A DNA stretch of 64,000 nucleotides from an uncultured Carboxylicivirga sp. Its GTDB lineage: Bacteria > Bacteroidota > Bacteroidia > Bacteroidales > Marinilabiliaceae. The number at the start of each line of letters is the position of its first letter. Position 1 is the first letter of the stretch. Under the pieces are notes generated by a model. That model saw nothing but the letters and a program-made list of their open reading frames with translations, was not told the origin of the DNA and made no database searches. The stretch covers positions 1-64,000 of the forward strand of contig CANNEA010000012.1 of assembly GCA_947503525.1 (NCBI GenBank), given 5' to 3'. A program made the position numbers and the translations under genes. Shown one piece after another: positions 45,869 through 56,456 of this stretch.

Positions 45869-48800
45869 ATGAACAAGTTTACTCTTAATAAATTGAGTTT
45901 CATACTTCTAATCTTTCTATTAGGATTTAGGGTAAGTGCTCAGACCCTGCAACAATACGAGAATGGTGTATTAAAGGGTGTGCTTAAGGTTAAGTTAAAG
46001 CCTGAAGTAGTTGTAAGTCCAAAGGGCTTAAAAGCAAGTTCTGTGGATGGTATAGCCCGTGTAGGTATTCAATCCATTGATAATTTAAATACTGAGACCA
46101 GGGCAAATAAGATGGTACGTGTTTTTCAATACTCCCCCCAGTTTGAAACACGTCATCAAAAACATGGCCTTCACCTTTGGTATAAGATTGAGGTAGGGGC
46201 CAACCAGGATATTAAAGCCATAGTGAAAGAATATGCTCACATTGATGAGATAGAAATAGCAGAACCCTATTTTCAAAAGCAACTGATTCCATATTCTCTT
46301 TCAATTATGGAAGAGGCTACAACTAATGCTTTAAAAGCTTCTCAGGAAATGCCTTTTAACGATCCTTTATTAAAAGATCAATGGCATTATAATAATACTG
46401 GTGCGGGTGATGTTTTAGAGGGAGCAGATATTAGTTTGTTTGAAGCTTGGGAAAAACAAACAGGAAGCTCCAACATTATTGTGTCGGTTCATGATGAAGG
46501 GATACAATACGACCATGAAGATTTAGCGGCTAATATGTGGGTGAATGAGGCTGAGTTAAATGGCTTAGAAGGTGTTGATGATGATGGTAACGGTTATATT
46601 GATGATATCTATGGTTTTAATTTTACCAATGGAACAGGGCAGTTTGTACCTGCTCATCATGGAACTCACGTGGCCGGTACAGTTTCAGCTGTTAATAACA
46701 ACGCTATAGGGGTGGCCGGAGTTGCCGGAGGTACGGGTATTGGCGATGGCGTTCGCATTATGGGCTGTCAGATTATAGGAGGAGATCAATACCCTGACAT
46801 TGAGGCATCATATGTGTATGCGGCCGATATGGGTGCCGTTATTTCGCAGAATTCATGGGGATGGATTTACGATGGAGAATATGAGCAGTCAGTTTTAGAT
46901 GCCATCGATTATTTTATCGAAGAAGCCGGTAATTATCCCGGAAGCCCAATGAAAGGCGGAATTGCCATTTTTGCTGCCGGTAATAATGGCAGTAAGGGGC
47001 TTCATTATCCTGGTGCTTATGAAAGTACTATAGCTGTTGGTTCAACAGGTCCAACTAATCTGATGACAGATTACTCCAACTATGGTGATTATATTGATAT
47101 TACAGCTCCGGGGGGTGATAATGCCTTTGGAGAAGAGTTTGGGATTTTGAGTACTGTTAATTATGATGGATATGGTTTCCTGGATGGAACATCTATGGCC
47201 TGTCCACATGTCTCTGGAGTTGCTGCATTGATTCTGGCAGAATATGGTCATGAGGAGTTTACCCCTGATGATTTAAAGATTCATTTATTAGGTGGTACCA
47301 ATGTATTGGATACCATAGCAGGTAACTCTGAAAGGGTTAGCATGATGGGAGTCGGAGGAACAGATGCTGAATTGGCTTTGCGCACCAATACTGGTATTGC
47401 CCCGGATATAATTGAAGACTTGACTTTGCTTGGTATTTCACAGGATTTTGCGAGTTTGCAATGGACTGTACCGGTTGATGAAGACGATGATAAAGCTTCT
47501 TTCTTTGAAGTGTATTATGCAACTGAAGTGTTTGATGAATCAAATATTGATGTGGCCAATAAGGTTTTGATAAATAACAATCAGAATGCCGGAGCCGTAT
47601 TTAACTATGAGTTGACCGGCCTTGATGCAACAACACAATATTACTTTTCAGTAAAAGGTCTCGACCGATGGGGAAATGCGAGTAGTTTATCTAATCAGGT
47701 TAATGGCACCACCAATGCCGGACCGGAAGTTAGTTTTTCAGTGCCTGAAATAAGCTTTGATATTGATGTGAATGCATCAGCTGAAGTTAATTCTGATTTT
47801 GATCTGCAAAATATTGGTGATGGCGTTTTAAAATGGGAAGTATATGAGCGTCATATCAAAAATACAGATACCTATTCGGTAAGTGAGTTAAATTATCCTC
47901 AGGCACATTCGGTCCCAAAACTACCTGAAATACAATCAAGTCCTGTGTTAAATGATGCAGGTACAATAGTGCCATTTGCCCAGAAACCGGTAGATAACGA
48001 TGCCTTATTTTATTTCCATCCTGATTATCTGCTTAATTCGATGATCACCATTGGTGATTTGGATCTGGATTATACCAACTCACTGGCTGTTCGATTTGAG
48101 CTGACACGGGAACATGGCTTTAATATGACTCATTTTGAGTTTGCTTTAAATCTGCCGGACGTTGAAGAAACTCCGTTACAAGAGCCTGTTATATTAGAAC
48201 TATATGAAGGAGCTCAGATTGAGAGTGCAAAACGCATTTATGCCCAGGAGTATATGCCGGAAGAAAACAGCTTATGGCATTTTGTTGAGATGACTGAGCA
48301 GGTGTTTTTCGAAACGGGTTCTTCCTTCTTCATGGTTATTCATATGCCTGCTAACTTGCGTTATCCATTAATCGGATCGTGGGGATACCATTCCAGTTTT
48401 GCTGATTATCAGTACTACAGTAATAACCTTGGGCAGACTTGGGATAAGCTGGCCAATGTTTTTCACCCTGATTATGTATGGGATGTGGCAGCCTGGAGTT
48501 TATACGAACCTTTATCTTCCTATATCAAATTATCACCAACCGAAGGTGTTCTTCAAGCTCATTCTAACCAAAATATTCAGATAGATATTGATGCTTCTGA
48601 ACTGATAAATGGCGATTACAATGCTAAACTGGCCTTCCTGACTAATGAATCGGGTCAAGAAATCAATTACTTTCCCGTTAATTTTTCAGTAAGCGGACAT
48701 CAGCCAAAACTGGAGAGTGAGAATATTCTTGAGTTTGGTAATATTTTCGTGGGTGAGTCAAAAGCCATGACCATTGAGTTATATAATAGTGGTTTGGGCG

Positions 48801-51800
48801 CCTTTGCAGGAGATGGACCTATTGATATCACTATTTCAAATCCTGACTTCCAGTTGACAGGCAGTATGATTAATGTGATTTATGCAGAGCGCAGCGAAAC
48901 TTTATCATTCCGTTTCTGGCCTAAGCAAGCAGGTGCCAGTAATGCTGCTGTTACGCTTACAGATAAACAAGGTAATCAGTATAAATTTAATTTGTTTGGT
49001 ACAGGTATTAATCCTCCTGTAGCTACTGTTGAACCGGCTGAGAATTCTTACAACGATCTTATTTTGGGAGATGTGGTAAATGGTTCTTTCACCTTACGTA
49101 ATGATGGTGAATATCCTTTAAAATATTACCTGCCTAAATTCGCCGATGGATCCAATATGGGAGAAAATACAAGTGGTTTAGTGCATTTGTTTGGCTATGC
49201 CGGTGGAATGGTTGAAGGCGATGAAACAACCAATGCTTTTGATTGGGTAGATATATCTGGTACCGGTGTTGAAGTGGGCAATCAGTTTGCCAGCAATTCT
49301 AAGATTGCCTACATAGATGTGCCAATTGGTTTTGACTTCCCTTTCTTTGAAGGTAAGGAGGATACGGTCTTTATCACCAAACAAGGAGCCTTAAGTTTCA
49401 CCACTGACGGATGGTTTAATTCTCAACCGGTGATGTATGGTAATTCAACACAGGCCAGTAAATTAATATGTGCCTATGGTCTGGAAATGGACTTATCCAA
49501 AGGAGGTGCCATTTACTACCAAAAATATCCAGACCGCCTTGTAACGCAGTATGATAATATTGAAGCTATTTATTTAAATGATGATTTTGCTGTTCAATAC
49601 ACCAAGGTCAGCTTCCAGATTGTATTATTTGGCAATGGGGATATTGAGATCTATTATAAAGATTTAGGTACGATTCCTTATGGCAATACCCGCTTAGGCT
49701 TACGTACCACCATGAATATCTCCATCTATGATGAAGGCCTGAACGATGGTTTGTTACTCAATGGTATTATCTCTCCTGATATCCGAAAAGACAGTGGCAT
49801 GGATTTAAAAGCTAAAACCGATATGCCACCAACAACGGGTTATATGATGTATTTCCGTTACCCGGGCTTAGGAGCGGTGCAAAGTGCCACCAATCCATAC
49901 GGAACATTACAGGTTGGAGAAAGCGTACAGTTGGATTATGTGGTGGATACTAAAGATTTATTTGTAGATGATTTTGTAGAGCGCATTAATGTCATCAGTA
50001 ACGATCCGGTAACGAATCCGGCAGTACATAATATTAACCTGAATATCATTTCGGGTGGAGAGGTAGATTATCAGTACAATGTACAGAGCATAGAATTTGG
50101 AGATGTTTTCCAACGCGATAAGGTAACACGCACCTTTGCCATTACCAATAAAGGTAGAGCCATTGGTACCATCGAGGATATTAGTTTCCAAAACGCTTAT
50201 TATACAGCCGAAGGATATCTGCCTGTTGAGTTAAAACCTAACTCACGTGTGGAATACACCGTTACCATAAACAGTGCGGAGATGGGTAATAAGGATGATG
50301 TTTTGGTATTTACCGATGATAAGGGTGATACATATGAAGTTCCTGTGCATGGTACTGTAATTGAAGCTCCGGTTATTGAAACGGCTGTAAGCGAGTTGTC
50401 AGTTACCATTAATTATGGCGATACAAAAACCAATAGCTTAAGTGTAAATAATACCGGTAAAAGTCCAATGTCAATCAGTCCGGTGGGTAATGAGTGGTTA
50501 TCCGTTGTGGAACAAGGTTATGCTGGCCAAACTACTCTGGTGGGCTACCATATGACTTTTGAGGAAATTGGGGGATCAAGCTATGATAACTGGATAGATA
50601 TAAGGGAAACTGGTGAGAAGCTGGAGCATGGTGATATGTTTGAAAAGGATGATTTCTGGCGCCCGGTTAAGCTACCATTTACTTTCACTTATTATGGCGA
50701 GGAACAGGACTCATTGTTCATTGGATACAATGGTATATTAATGTTTGAAGATCCTGATGAGGCCTACTCTTTTGGGCCTCAACAACTGATTCCGCACGAA
50801 GAAAGTCCAAATTACTTTATAGCACCATTATGGGGACCTACAGGGCCTGGGTATGTTGAGTATTACCCAACTACAGGGACCTATTACCAGAAGTTTGAAG
50901 ATAAAGTGGTTGTTCAGTTTCAGGATTTTGAAAACTTGTTCAGCATGGGTTACCCTGTATCCTACGAAGTGGTTCTTTACAAGAATGGCAACATTAAATT
51001 TATGTACCATTTCCCGTATGAGGAAGCTACAACACAATGGTGTGTTGCCGGTATTGAGAACCAGGATGGAACCAAGGGGCATTCTCCATCACAGTTTGTA
51101 GCCAACCTGATTAAAGACGGTTCGGTAATCTCTTTTGTGCCGGTTGAAGAATATGAAATTGCAGCCAACTCAAGCAAGGTATTTGATTTGACTTATGATG
51201 CACGTAGTCTTTTTGGAGGTACCTATCAAGAGAATTTGGGATTAAATAATAACACACCTGATGCTCATGAGTTCAGCTTGCCGGTGACCTTGACGGTGGT
51301 TGGTGAGAAGACTTTAGAATTAAAAGATTCCTTAAACTTAGGCGAAGTCTTTATTTACGATGAGGTAAATGAGGGCGATGGTTCCATCGCTCCTAAGGTT
51401 TACGATTTCAATTTCACCCTTAGTAATGTTGGTACCGAAAAGATCTATATCAGTCGTATGCGTCTTCAGGAACGTGCCAGTGGCCTGACAGTAATGGGCG
51501 ATCAAAATAAGTTTGGTTCAAGTGGTGCTGAAGATCCTTGGGTAGACATCTCGCGTAAAAACCTGAATTTATATCTCAAGCCAGGTAATGGAGAGACTTT
51601 TAACTTAAGAGTTAAAGCAAACTCACCTGAAGAGGTGGTGGATACAGTATTGGTATACTGTGATCTGGAAGGCGGATTGTATAAAATTCCGGTTTCAGCA
51701 TCATACACCAATCCGCCTGTTGTGAATATTCAGTCAGAAGGAATAGAGCTGTTTGCGAATACAGCCGATGAAATATTATCCCAGAGTATTGTAATTGACA

Positions 51801-53518
51801 ATCTACAGGGTGAAGCAGATTTGGTTTACGAAATTGACTTTGACTTTGAGCGTAAGACCAATGATTCCGAAGCAGAAAGCGCTTCCTTAAAACGAAGTGC
51901 GAATACTGCCACTTCATCAATGGTAGCGCCATACATCTATAATAAATTAAATGGCGGACTAAAAAATACGAAGAGCAATGCTATGAATCCGGAGGATTAC
52001 AACCGAATTCTGGAGCATGAAACACAAGAACATCCTACCGGAAAGTTAGGTTTTGGCGGAGGAGCTCGCTTTTATGCCGGTACTGCCTTTTGGGCCCCTG
52101 AAGACGGTTTTAACCTTACCCATGTGATGACCTGGGTAAACTGGGGAGAGCTATTGGAATACGATGTTAATGTAATGGTTTATGGTGGTGCAGAAACACT
52201 TCAGGATGCTGAATTACTCTATTCCGAACTCTTTAGTTTTACTGAGGAAGAAGCCAGTAATGATGGTGAGCTGAAGGAAATTGAATTAAGCACCAACCTG
52301 CTGTTTTATCCTAAGGAGAAGTTTTATATCGTTTTCAGATACGATAAAGATCTGGAATATCCACAAGGTTATTTTGAAATAGATGAAACACCTGAGCACT
52401 GGTACTACTTCGGAAATGATGAAGTGATGTTTGAGATGGTGGATGCAGGGTACGATACATGGGCCTGGTATATGAAAGCTGCAGAAAAGAGCTATCTGTC
52501 AAATATTTGGGCTGTATTGGATTCTGAAAAAACAAATACCATTAAACCTTTGGGTGAACAAACCCTTGATTTGCGATTCATTGCCAAGTATGCCGATCAA
52601 GGCATAAATGTGGCTAACATGTTAGTAAAGAGCAATGATCCGGTGACGCCTGTGGCAAAATTACCAATTACTTTAAATCGTAATAAAGGGCCACAATATA
52701 ATCATGGTAGTCGTATCTATTACGCCATTGATGAAGGAGATACCTTAGTGCATACAGTGGAGGCCTTTGATGAAGAAGGGGATGCCTTTAGCCTTGAAAT
52801 GAAGAAAGAGTATGAATATACCAAGGCCGATATTCAGGGAAACAAGGCAATTATTGAATTCACTCCTGACTATGAAGGTGCAGGATTCCACCAGTTGGTA
52901 ATTGTGGGCACCGATAGTTACGGCAATGTGAGCGAATTTACGGTGGAGGTTTCAGTAGTGGATGTTAATCAGGCTCCTGCAGAAAGCCCCGAGATAGGTA
53001 ATCAGTACTACATTCTCGAAACTGAGGAAAACTATGAAATTGATCTGGCGGAGTATATCTCTGATCCTGACGGAGGAGATGTAAGTTTCCAAAGCATTTG
53101 GACGGGATCTGATATTATGGATATCTATACTTCAGGTTCAGTCATTAGTATGAAAACAAAAGCATTGGGCTCAGGCACAATGAAGGTGGTGGCTACAGAT
53201 GATACCGGCGAACACCTGATTACCAGCTTTAATGTATTTGTTGATCATCGTACGGCCGTGGATAGCGAGGATTATAGCTCCTTCCTGGTTTATCCTAATC
53301 CAACAGCTGATCTGCTTAATGTTGAAATGGATGGCGTGGAAAATACCAAAGTTATTGTAAGGATAAGTAATGCAGCTGGAGTGGAGGTACAGCAGTTTAA
53401 ACAGGAGCTTCTGGGTGGACAAATGAGCATCAACTTGGAATCGCTTACTCCAGGGCTTTATTTCCTTGAAGTACAAAATGGTGATGAAATAAAAGTTCAA
53501 AAAGTAACAAAAAAATAG
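45869..53518 (+). CDS. Giant T9SS-secreted S8 (subtilisin-like) protease
   Basis: A 2549-residue surface protease. Signal peptide 1-25 (…GFRVSAQ), then a propeptide-like region to ~160. The S8 catalytic domain has Asp209 (VHDEGIQYDH), His267 (HHGTHVAG), the oxyanion Asn in AAGNNG, and Ser442 (DGTSMACPH), all intact. A fibronectin III unit lies at ~515-615. A long array of beta-sandwich units follows, including Hydin-like segments and two related ~165-residue modules (about 1101-1268 and 1556-1718, each with WVDI/WIDI…G…F and YYQK…QF). The T9SS tail starts near 2475 (VYPNPTADLLNV…GLYFLEV). It is probably attached to the cell surface through the T9SS. It begins the run leading to the SusC/SusD pair. 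Confidence 0.93.
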   Translation: MNKFTLNKLSFILLIFLLGFRVSAQTLQQYENGVLKGVLKVKLKPEVVVSPKGLKASSVDGIARVGIQSIDNLNTETRANKMVRVFQYSPQFETRHQKHGLHLWYKIEVGANQDIKAIVKEYAHIDEIEIAEPYFQKQLIPYSLSIMEEATTNALKASQEMPFNDPLLKDQWHYNNTGAGDVLEGADISLFEAWEKQTGSSNIIVSVHDEGIQYDHEDLAANMWVNEAELNGLEGVDDDGNGYIDDIYGFNFTNGTGQFVPAHHGTHVAGTVSAVNNNAIGVAGVAGGTGIGDGVRIMGCQIIGGDQYPDIEASYVYAADMGAVISQNSWGWIYDGEYEQSVLDAIDYFIEEAGNYPGSPMKGGIAIFAAGNNGSKGLHYPGAYESTIAVGSTGPTNLMTDYSNYGDYIDITAPGGDNAFGEEFGILSTVNYDGYGFLDGTSMACPHVSGVAALILAEYGHEEFTPDDLKIHLLGGTNVLDTIAGNSERVSMMGVGGTDAELALRTNTGIAPDIIEDLTLLGISQDFASLQWTVPVDEDDDKASFFEVYYATEVFDESNIDVANKVLINNNQNAGAVFNYELTGLDATTQYYFSVKGLDRWGNASSLSNQVNGTTNAGPEVSFSVPEISFDIDVNASAEVNSDFDLQNIGDGVLKWEVYERHIKNTDTYSVSELNYPQAHSVPKLPEIQSSPVLNDAGTIVPFAQKPVDNDALFYFHPDYLLNSMITIGDLDLDYTNSLAVRFELTREHGFNMTHFEFALNLPDVEETPLQEPVILELYEGAQIESAKRIYAQEYMPEENSLWHFVEMTEQVFFETGSSFFMVIHMPANLRYPLIGSWGYHSSFADYQYYSNNLGQTWDKLANVFHPDYVWDVAAWSLYEPLSSYIKLSPTEGVLQAHSNQNIQIDIDASELINGDYNAKLAFLTNESGQEINYFPVNFSVSGHQPKLESENILEFGNIFVGESKAMTIELYNSGLGAFAGDGPIDITISNPDFQLTGSMINVIYAERSETLSFRFWPKQAGASNAAVTLTDKQGNQYKFNLFGTGINPPVATVEPAENSYNDLILGDVVNGSFTLRNDGEYPLKYYLPKFADGSNMGENTSGLVHLFGYAGGMVEGDETTNAFDWVDISGTGVEVGNQFASNSKIAYIDVPIGFDFPFFEGKEDTVFITKQGALSFTTDGWFNSQPVMYGNSTQASKLICAYGLEMDLSKGGAIYYQKYPDRLVTQYDNIEAIYLNDDFAVQYTKVSFQIVLFGNGDIEIYYKDLGTIPYGNTRLGLRTTMNISIYDEGLNDGLLLNGIISPDIRKDSGMDLKAKTDMPPTTGYMMYFRYPGLGAVQSATNPYGTLQVGESVQLDYVVDTKDLFVDDFVERINVISNDPVTNPAVHNINLNIISGGEVDYQYNVQSIEFGDVFQRDKVTRTFAITNKGRAIGTIEDISFQNAYYTAEGYLPVELKPNSRVEYTVTINSAEMGNKDDVLVFTDDKGDTYEVPVHGTVIEAPVIETAVSELSVTINYGDTKTNSLSVNNTGKSPMSISPVGNEWLSVVEQGYAGQTTLVGYHMTFEEIGGSSYDNWIDIRETGEKLEHGDMFEKDDFWRPVKLPFTFTYYGEEQDSLFIGYNGILMFEDPDEAYSFGPQQLIPHEESPNYFIAPLWGPTGPGYVEYYPTTGTYYQKFEDKVVVQFQDFENLFSMGYPVSYEVVLYKNGNIKFMYHFPYEEATTQWCVAGIENQDGTKGHSPSQFVANLIKDGSVISFVPVEEYEIAANSSKVFDLTYDARSLFGGTYQENLGLNNNTPDAHEFSLPVTLTVVGEKTLELKDSLNLGEVFIYDEVNEGDGSIAPKVYDFNFTLSNVGTEKIYISRMRLQERASGLTVMGDQNKFGSSGAEDPWVDISRKNLNLYLKPGNGETFNLRVKANSPEEVVDTVLVYCDLEGGLYKIPVSASYTNPPVVNIQSEGIELFANTADEILSQSIVIDNLQGEADLVYEIDFDFERKTNDSEAESASLKRSANTATSSMVAPYIYNKLNGGLKNTKSNAMNPEDYNRILEHETQEHPTGKLGFGGGARFYAGTAFWAPEDGFNLTHVMTWVNWGELLEYDVNVMVYGGAETLQDAELLYSELFSFTEEEASNDGELKEIELSTNLLFYPKEKFYIVFRYDKDLEYPQGYFEIDETPEHWYYFGNDEVMFEMVDAGYDTWAWYMKAAEKSYLSNIWAVLDSEKTNTIKPLGEQTLDLRFIAKYADQGINVANMLVKSNDPVTPVAKLPITLNRNKGPQYNHGSRIYYAIDEGDTLVHTVEAFDEEGDAFSLEMKKEYEYTKADIQGNKAIIEFTPDYEGAGFHQLVIVGTDSYGNVSEFTVEVSVVDVNQAPAESPEIGNQYYILETEENYEIDLAEYISDPDGGDVSFQSIWTGSDIMDIYTSGSVISMKTKALGSGTMKVVATDDTGEHLITSFNVFVDHRTAVDSEDYSSFLVYPNPTADLLNVEMDGVENTKVIVRISNAAGVEVQQFKQELLGGQMSINLESLTPGLYFLEVQNGDEIKVQKVTKK

Positions 53519-53543
53519 TGTCGGGAAAAGGTGTTAAACAGGT

Positions 53544-53561
53544 GCCGGGTCATCGCCCGGC
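53544..53561 (+). terminator. GC-rich hairpin after the protease gene
   Basis: Arms GCCGGG (53544-53549) and CCCGGC (53556-53561) with a 6-base loop and no U-tract. It is more likely an mRNA-processing or stability hairpin between cotranscribed genes than a full terminator. Confidence 0.4.
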
Positions 53562-53590
53562 CCTGATTAGCACAATTTAAATGATTTGAT

Positions 53591-54040
53591 ATGAAAACAG
53601 ATATGAACACTAACAAATACGGATACGGCACTTCGCTTCTTTTGATACTGCTGATCATATTCGGAAGCTTCTTTGCCTCATGCGAGAAAGAAGGGGATGT
53701 AGAGAGTCCAATTGCTCAAATAGACGCACCTGAAATAGGGCAAAAGTATTATCGTGGGGGCGTTATTTATTTAAATACACTTATTACTGATAACGAAGGA
53801 CTGGATCGTTGTGAAGTTTCAATGGCTTCTACAAAATCGACTTTCGGTTGGGATGATCCCTGGGAGCCGGAAACAGATGTGATTATGCTTAGCGGGACAG
53901 AACATCACATTGAAGAACACCTCTTATTTAACGGTCCAATCCCTTTTGAGGTTATGTCTGCGCCCTATGTGATCAATATTCGCATATACGATGTCAATGG
54001 AAATATGACACACTATTCACGCAATATAGAAATAGAATAA
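53591..54040 (+). CDS. Small surface lipoprotein with Ig-like domain (DUF4625-like)
   Basis: A 149-residue lipoprotein. The lipobox FFASC is followed by acidic residues (CEKEGDVE), which in Bacteroidota favours export to the cell surface. The mature part reads as one beta-sandwich: GQKYYRGGVIYLNTLITDNEGL near the start and INIRIYDVNGNMTHYSRNI at the end. It resembles the DUF4625 pattern, but this is by eye only. It may bind substrate or a partner for the protease upstream. A hairpin follows. Confidence 0.75.
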   Translation: MKTDMNTNKYGYGTSLLLILLIIFGSFFASCEKEGDVESPIAQIDAPEIGQKYYRGGVIYLNTLITDNEGLDRCEVSMASTKSTFGWDDPWEPETDVIMLSGTEHHIEEHLLFNGPIPFEVMSAPYVINIRIYDVNGNMTHYSRNIEIE

Positions 54041-54064
54041 TATAAAAATACCCCATGGTCTGTA

Positions 54065-54111
54065 ATTAGGAGGAAGGGAGTAAGCATTTTATGTATTGCC
54101 CTTCCCCTAAT
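54065..54111 (+). terminator. Bulged hairpin between the lipoprotein and the second T9SS gene
   Basis: The arm ATTAGG-A-GGAAGGG (54065-54078) pairs with CCCTTCCCCTAAT (54099-54111), giving 13 pairs with one bulged A. No U-tract follows. It could separate the protease-lipoprotein transcript from the next gene. Confidence 0.5.
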
Positions 54112-54158
54112 AAAACCATCAAAAGAGAAACACTTTTATTAACCAAAATATATTACAC

Positions 54159-56183
54159 ATGAACAGATTTACACTTTTATTTATTGCACTAATAAGCTTT
54201 GGTTTTGCCACACAAGCCCAAAGAGTTGCGGAGCAAAATGCCTTTTTAGTTCATAGTTTTAATGGAACATTAACATCAGCCCAGGCCTATGCTGATGGTG
54301 TAATGTGGGTAGGCAACGATGGTACTAACGATGTAGTTGGTTATACCCTTGATGGCAGTGCATTTACTAACCTGGAAAATCTGGAGGCTGGCAGCGCATC
54401 AAACTTATGCGCATGGGCGGGCTCCAGTATGGGATTCTATTATGGCAATAAGGTCAGCGATGGTGTAGGCATTGACTTACGTGTTAATGACAATGGTTCA
54501 GGCCGTTTATTGTGGGATATGAGTGGTGGCCATGATCCGGCGAATCCTGCATTAAGCAATGTGATTCGTGTAGATCAAGGCGCTGATGGTTACCGTTACT
54601 ATTACATTGCACAAGGTGCAAATGTAGCACCTACCGGTAATGAGGTGATCCTGTGGGAATCAGATGGAACAGATTTCGGTACTTTTGAAGTGGAGAAGGG
54701 CTTAACCAATGATAATCCTTTTGATCCCAATGAGCGCATCTCGGTAAAGGTGACAAACGGACATAATTCAGGTCAGCTGGTGAGTACAGTTCACAACGAT
54801 AAACTGCATATTGTTGCTGCTATACCAGGTCCTCTGGGTAATCCATCGGCTATTTTTTATGTGGATTACGATAGCAATGGTTCAACACTTGAGTTACTTT
54901 CCGACATTGAAGGCGAAGTGTATTCATGGACACATTTAATTGGTAATGGTGATTATTTATTTGCCATAAGCGATGATGGTGCCATGGTAGGAATTGATAA
55001 TGAAGGTGAAAAAATGGCTGTAAACAATGGTTCTTTATTGTCTTTTGCAGGAGAGCAGCCTGTTAAGAAAAATAATACTATTTACGCTATATCCAACACT
55101 AACTCTCTTAAGAAATTGGCTATTATTAAATCGCCCACAGATGTTGAAATTATTAACATCAATGCTGAGGGAGAAGACGATAATATCTCCAACCTTACCA
55201 TAAGTGGAAATAAGTTGTTCTTTTGGGCCAGCAAAACTGGAAGTAATGATTATTACTCCTATGCATTGCGTTTAGATTTGGAAGGTGCAGTACCGGTAGA
55301 AATAGGATTTGTATACGAAGGTCAGGAAATTACTTCAATAATTCCTTTGCATGATGGAAGTATTGCCTACGCTTATTTGTCCTCATTCGGGGCTTCAGCA
55401 AAAGTTACTGAAGGATTTACATCAACATCTTACATGGCTGTTGACGATGATAATACTGATGGAAATTATACTTACAGCTGGGATGGTGAGATTGTTAAGA
55501 TTATAGCCCAGGGCAATACCCTTTATTATTTTGTGGAAGCAACGGATGAGGTAAGTGGTAATCCGCTAGTTAAGATCTATACCCTTGAACATGTGCCGGC
55601 GGAAGAGACTAAGCCAAGTCCGCTGCCAATAACAACCTTTTATCGTGGTAACTTCATTTTTAATGTAACTGACTCAGAAACCGGTGATCCTATTGAAGGA
55701 GCGACAGTAACCATCCGTCAAAGAGAATTGCTATTGGATGAGATGAGTGCCATAAGTAATGCAAGTGGACAAGCTTTATATCCATGGAAACCTATTTCAT
55801 ATTACCATTTTATGGTGAGTGCAACAGGCTATCAAAGCCTGGAGTATGACCAGTGGGCAACCATCTGGGTTCCTGATGAATTATATAATGCTTATGGCGA
55901 GCGAGATGTGCAGTTAACACCTGATGGTGCAACAGCCATTGAAGGTGTAGAAGAAGGGAATATTTCAGTATATCCAAATCCCGTAAAAGATTTTTTCAAT
56001 ATTCGTTCGGAATCGGAGATTGTAGCCCTTGAGATTTATAGTATTTCAGGTAATCGGGTAATGCAAAAAAGAGCAGCGGGTATTCAAAATGTAGATGTAT
56101 CAGCTCTGCCAGCAGGTTTGTATATGGCCATCATAACTAATGTTGAAGGGCAAAGCAAAACCATTAAAATAACGAAACACTAG
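54159..56183 (+). CDS. T9SS-secreted protein with propeller-like region and CNA-B/PEGA-like domain
   Basis: A 674-residue protein with a signal peptide (…GFATQAQ). Residues ~25-480 have repeating short strands, such as DGVMWVGNDGTNDVVGYTL and NNTIYAISNTNSLKKLAI, that suggest a beta-propeller. At ~505-575 there is a carboxypeptidase-regulatory-like sandwich (DSETGDPIEGATVTIRQREL…VSATGYQSLEYD). A T9SS tail starts near 600 (VYPNPVKDFFNI…GLYMAIITN). No enzyme motif is recognised. Its leader resembles that of the repeat protein at 61924. A strong terminator follows. Confidence 0.78.
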   Translation: MNRFTLLFIALISFGFATQAQRVAEQNAFLVHSFNGTLTSAQAYADGVMWVGNDGTNDVVGYTLDGSAFTNLENLEAGSASNLCAWAGSSMGFYYGNKVSDGVGIDLRVNDNGSGRLLWDMSGGHDPANPALSNVIRVDQGADGYRYYYIAQGANVAPTGNEVILWESDGTDFGTFEVEKGLTNDNPFDPNERISVKVTNGHNSGQLVSTVHNDKLHIVAAIPGPLGNPSAIFYVDYDSNGSTLELLSDIEGEVYSWTHLIGNGDYLFAISDDGAMVGIDNEGEKMAVNNGSLLSFAGEQPVKKNNTIYAISNTNSLKKLAIIKSPTDVEIININAEGEDDNISNLTISGNKLFFWASKTGSNDYYSYALRLDLEGAVPVEIGFVYEGQEITSIIPLHDGSIAYAYLSSFGASAKVTEGFTSTSYMAVDDDNTDGNYTYSWDGEIVKIIAQGNTLYYFVEATDEVSGNPLVKIYTLEHVPAEETKPSPLPITTFYRGNFIFNVTDSETGDPIEGATVTIRQRELLLDEMSAISNASGQALYPWKPISYYHFMVSATGYQSLEYDQWATIWVPDELYNAYGERDVQLTPDGATAIEGVEEGNISVYPNPVKDFFNIRSESEIVALEIYSISGNRVMQKRAAGIQNVDVSALPAGLYMAIITNVEGQSKTIKITKH

Positions 56184-56249
56184 TGTTGGCCTGCACTAGC
56201 CAGGTTATAGTTTCATAAGGCTAAAGGTTTAGATTTTTAATTGCAAAAT

Positions 56250-56282
56250 CCAACCGTGTTCAACGGAGTACGGTTGGTTTTT
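56250..56282 (+). terminator. Intrinsic terminator before susC
   Basis: Perfect 8-base arms CCAACCGT (56250-56257) and ACGGTTGG (56270-56277) followed by TTTTT (56278-56282). It shows that the SusC/SusD pair has its own promoter or depends on read-through. Nothing else firm was seen in 56184-56456. Confidence 0.88.
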
Positions 56283-56456
56283 AGCTCTTGTTTTACAGGG
56301 TGTTAATGCCTGTGATCTAGTTCCTGCTATGCCAAATCTGAAAGTGTAAAAGTGTTTTTAAAGGGCTTAATAAAAGCATAAAAATATAGTCAAGCCAAAT
56401 CTGTGAATCTGAATCAGTTTGTAATAAGATAAAATCAACAAATTAAATTATTTTCT

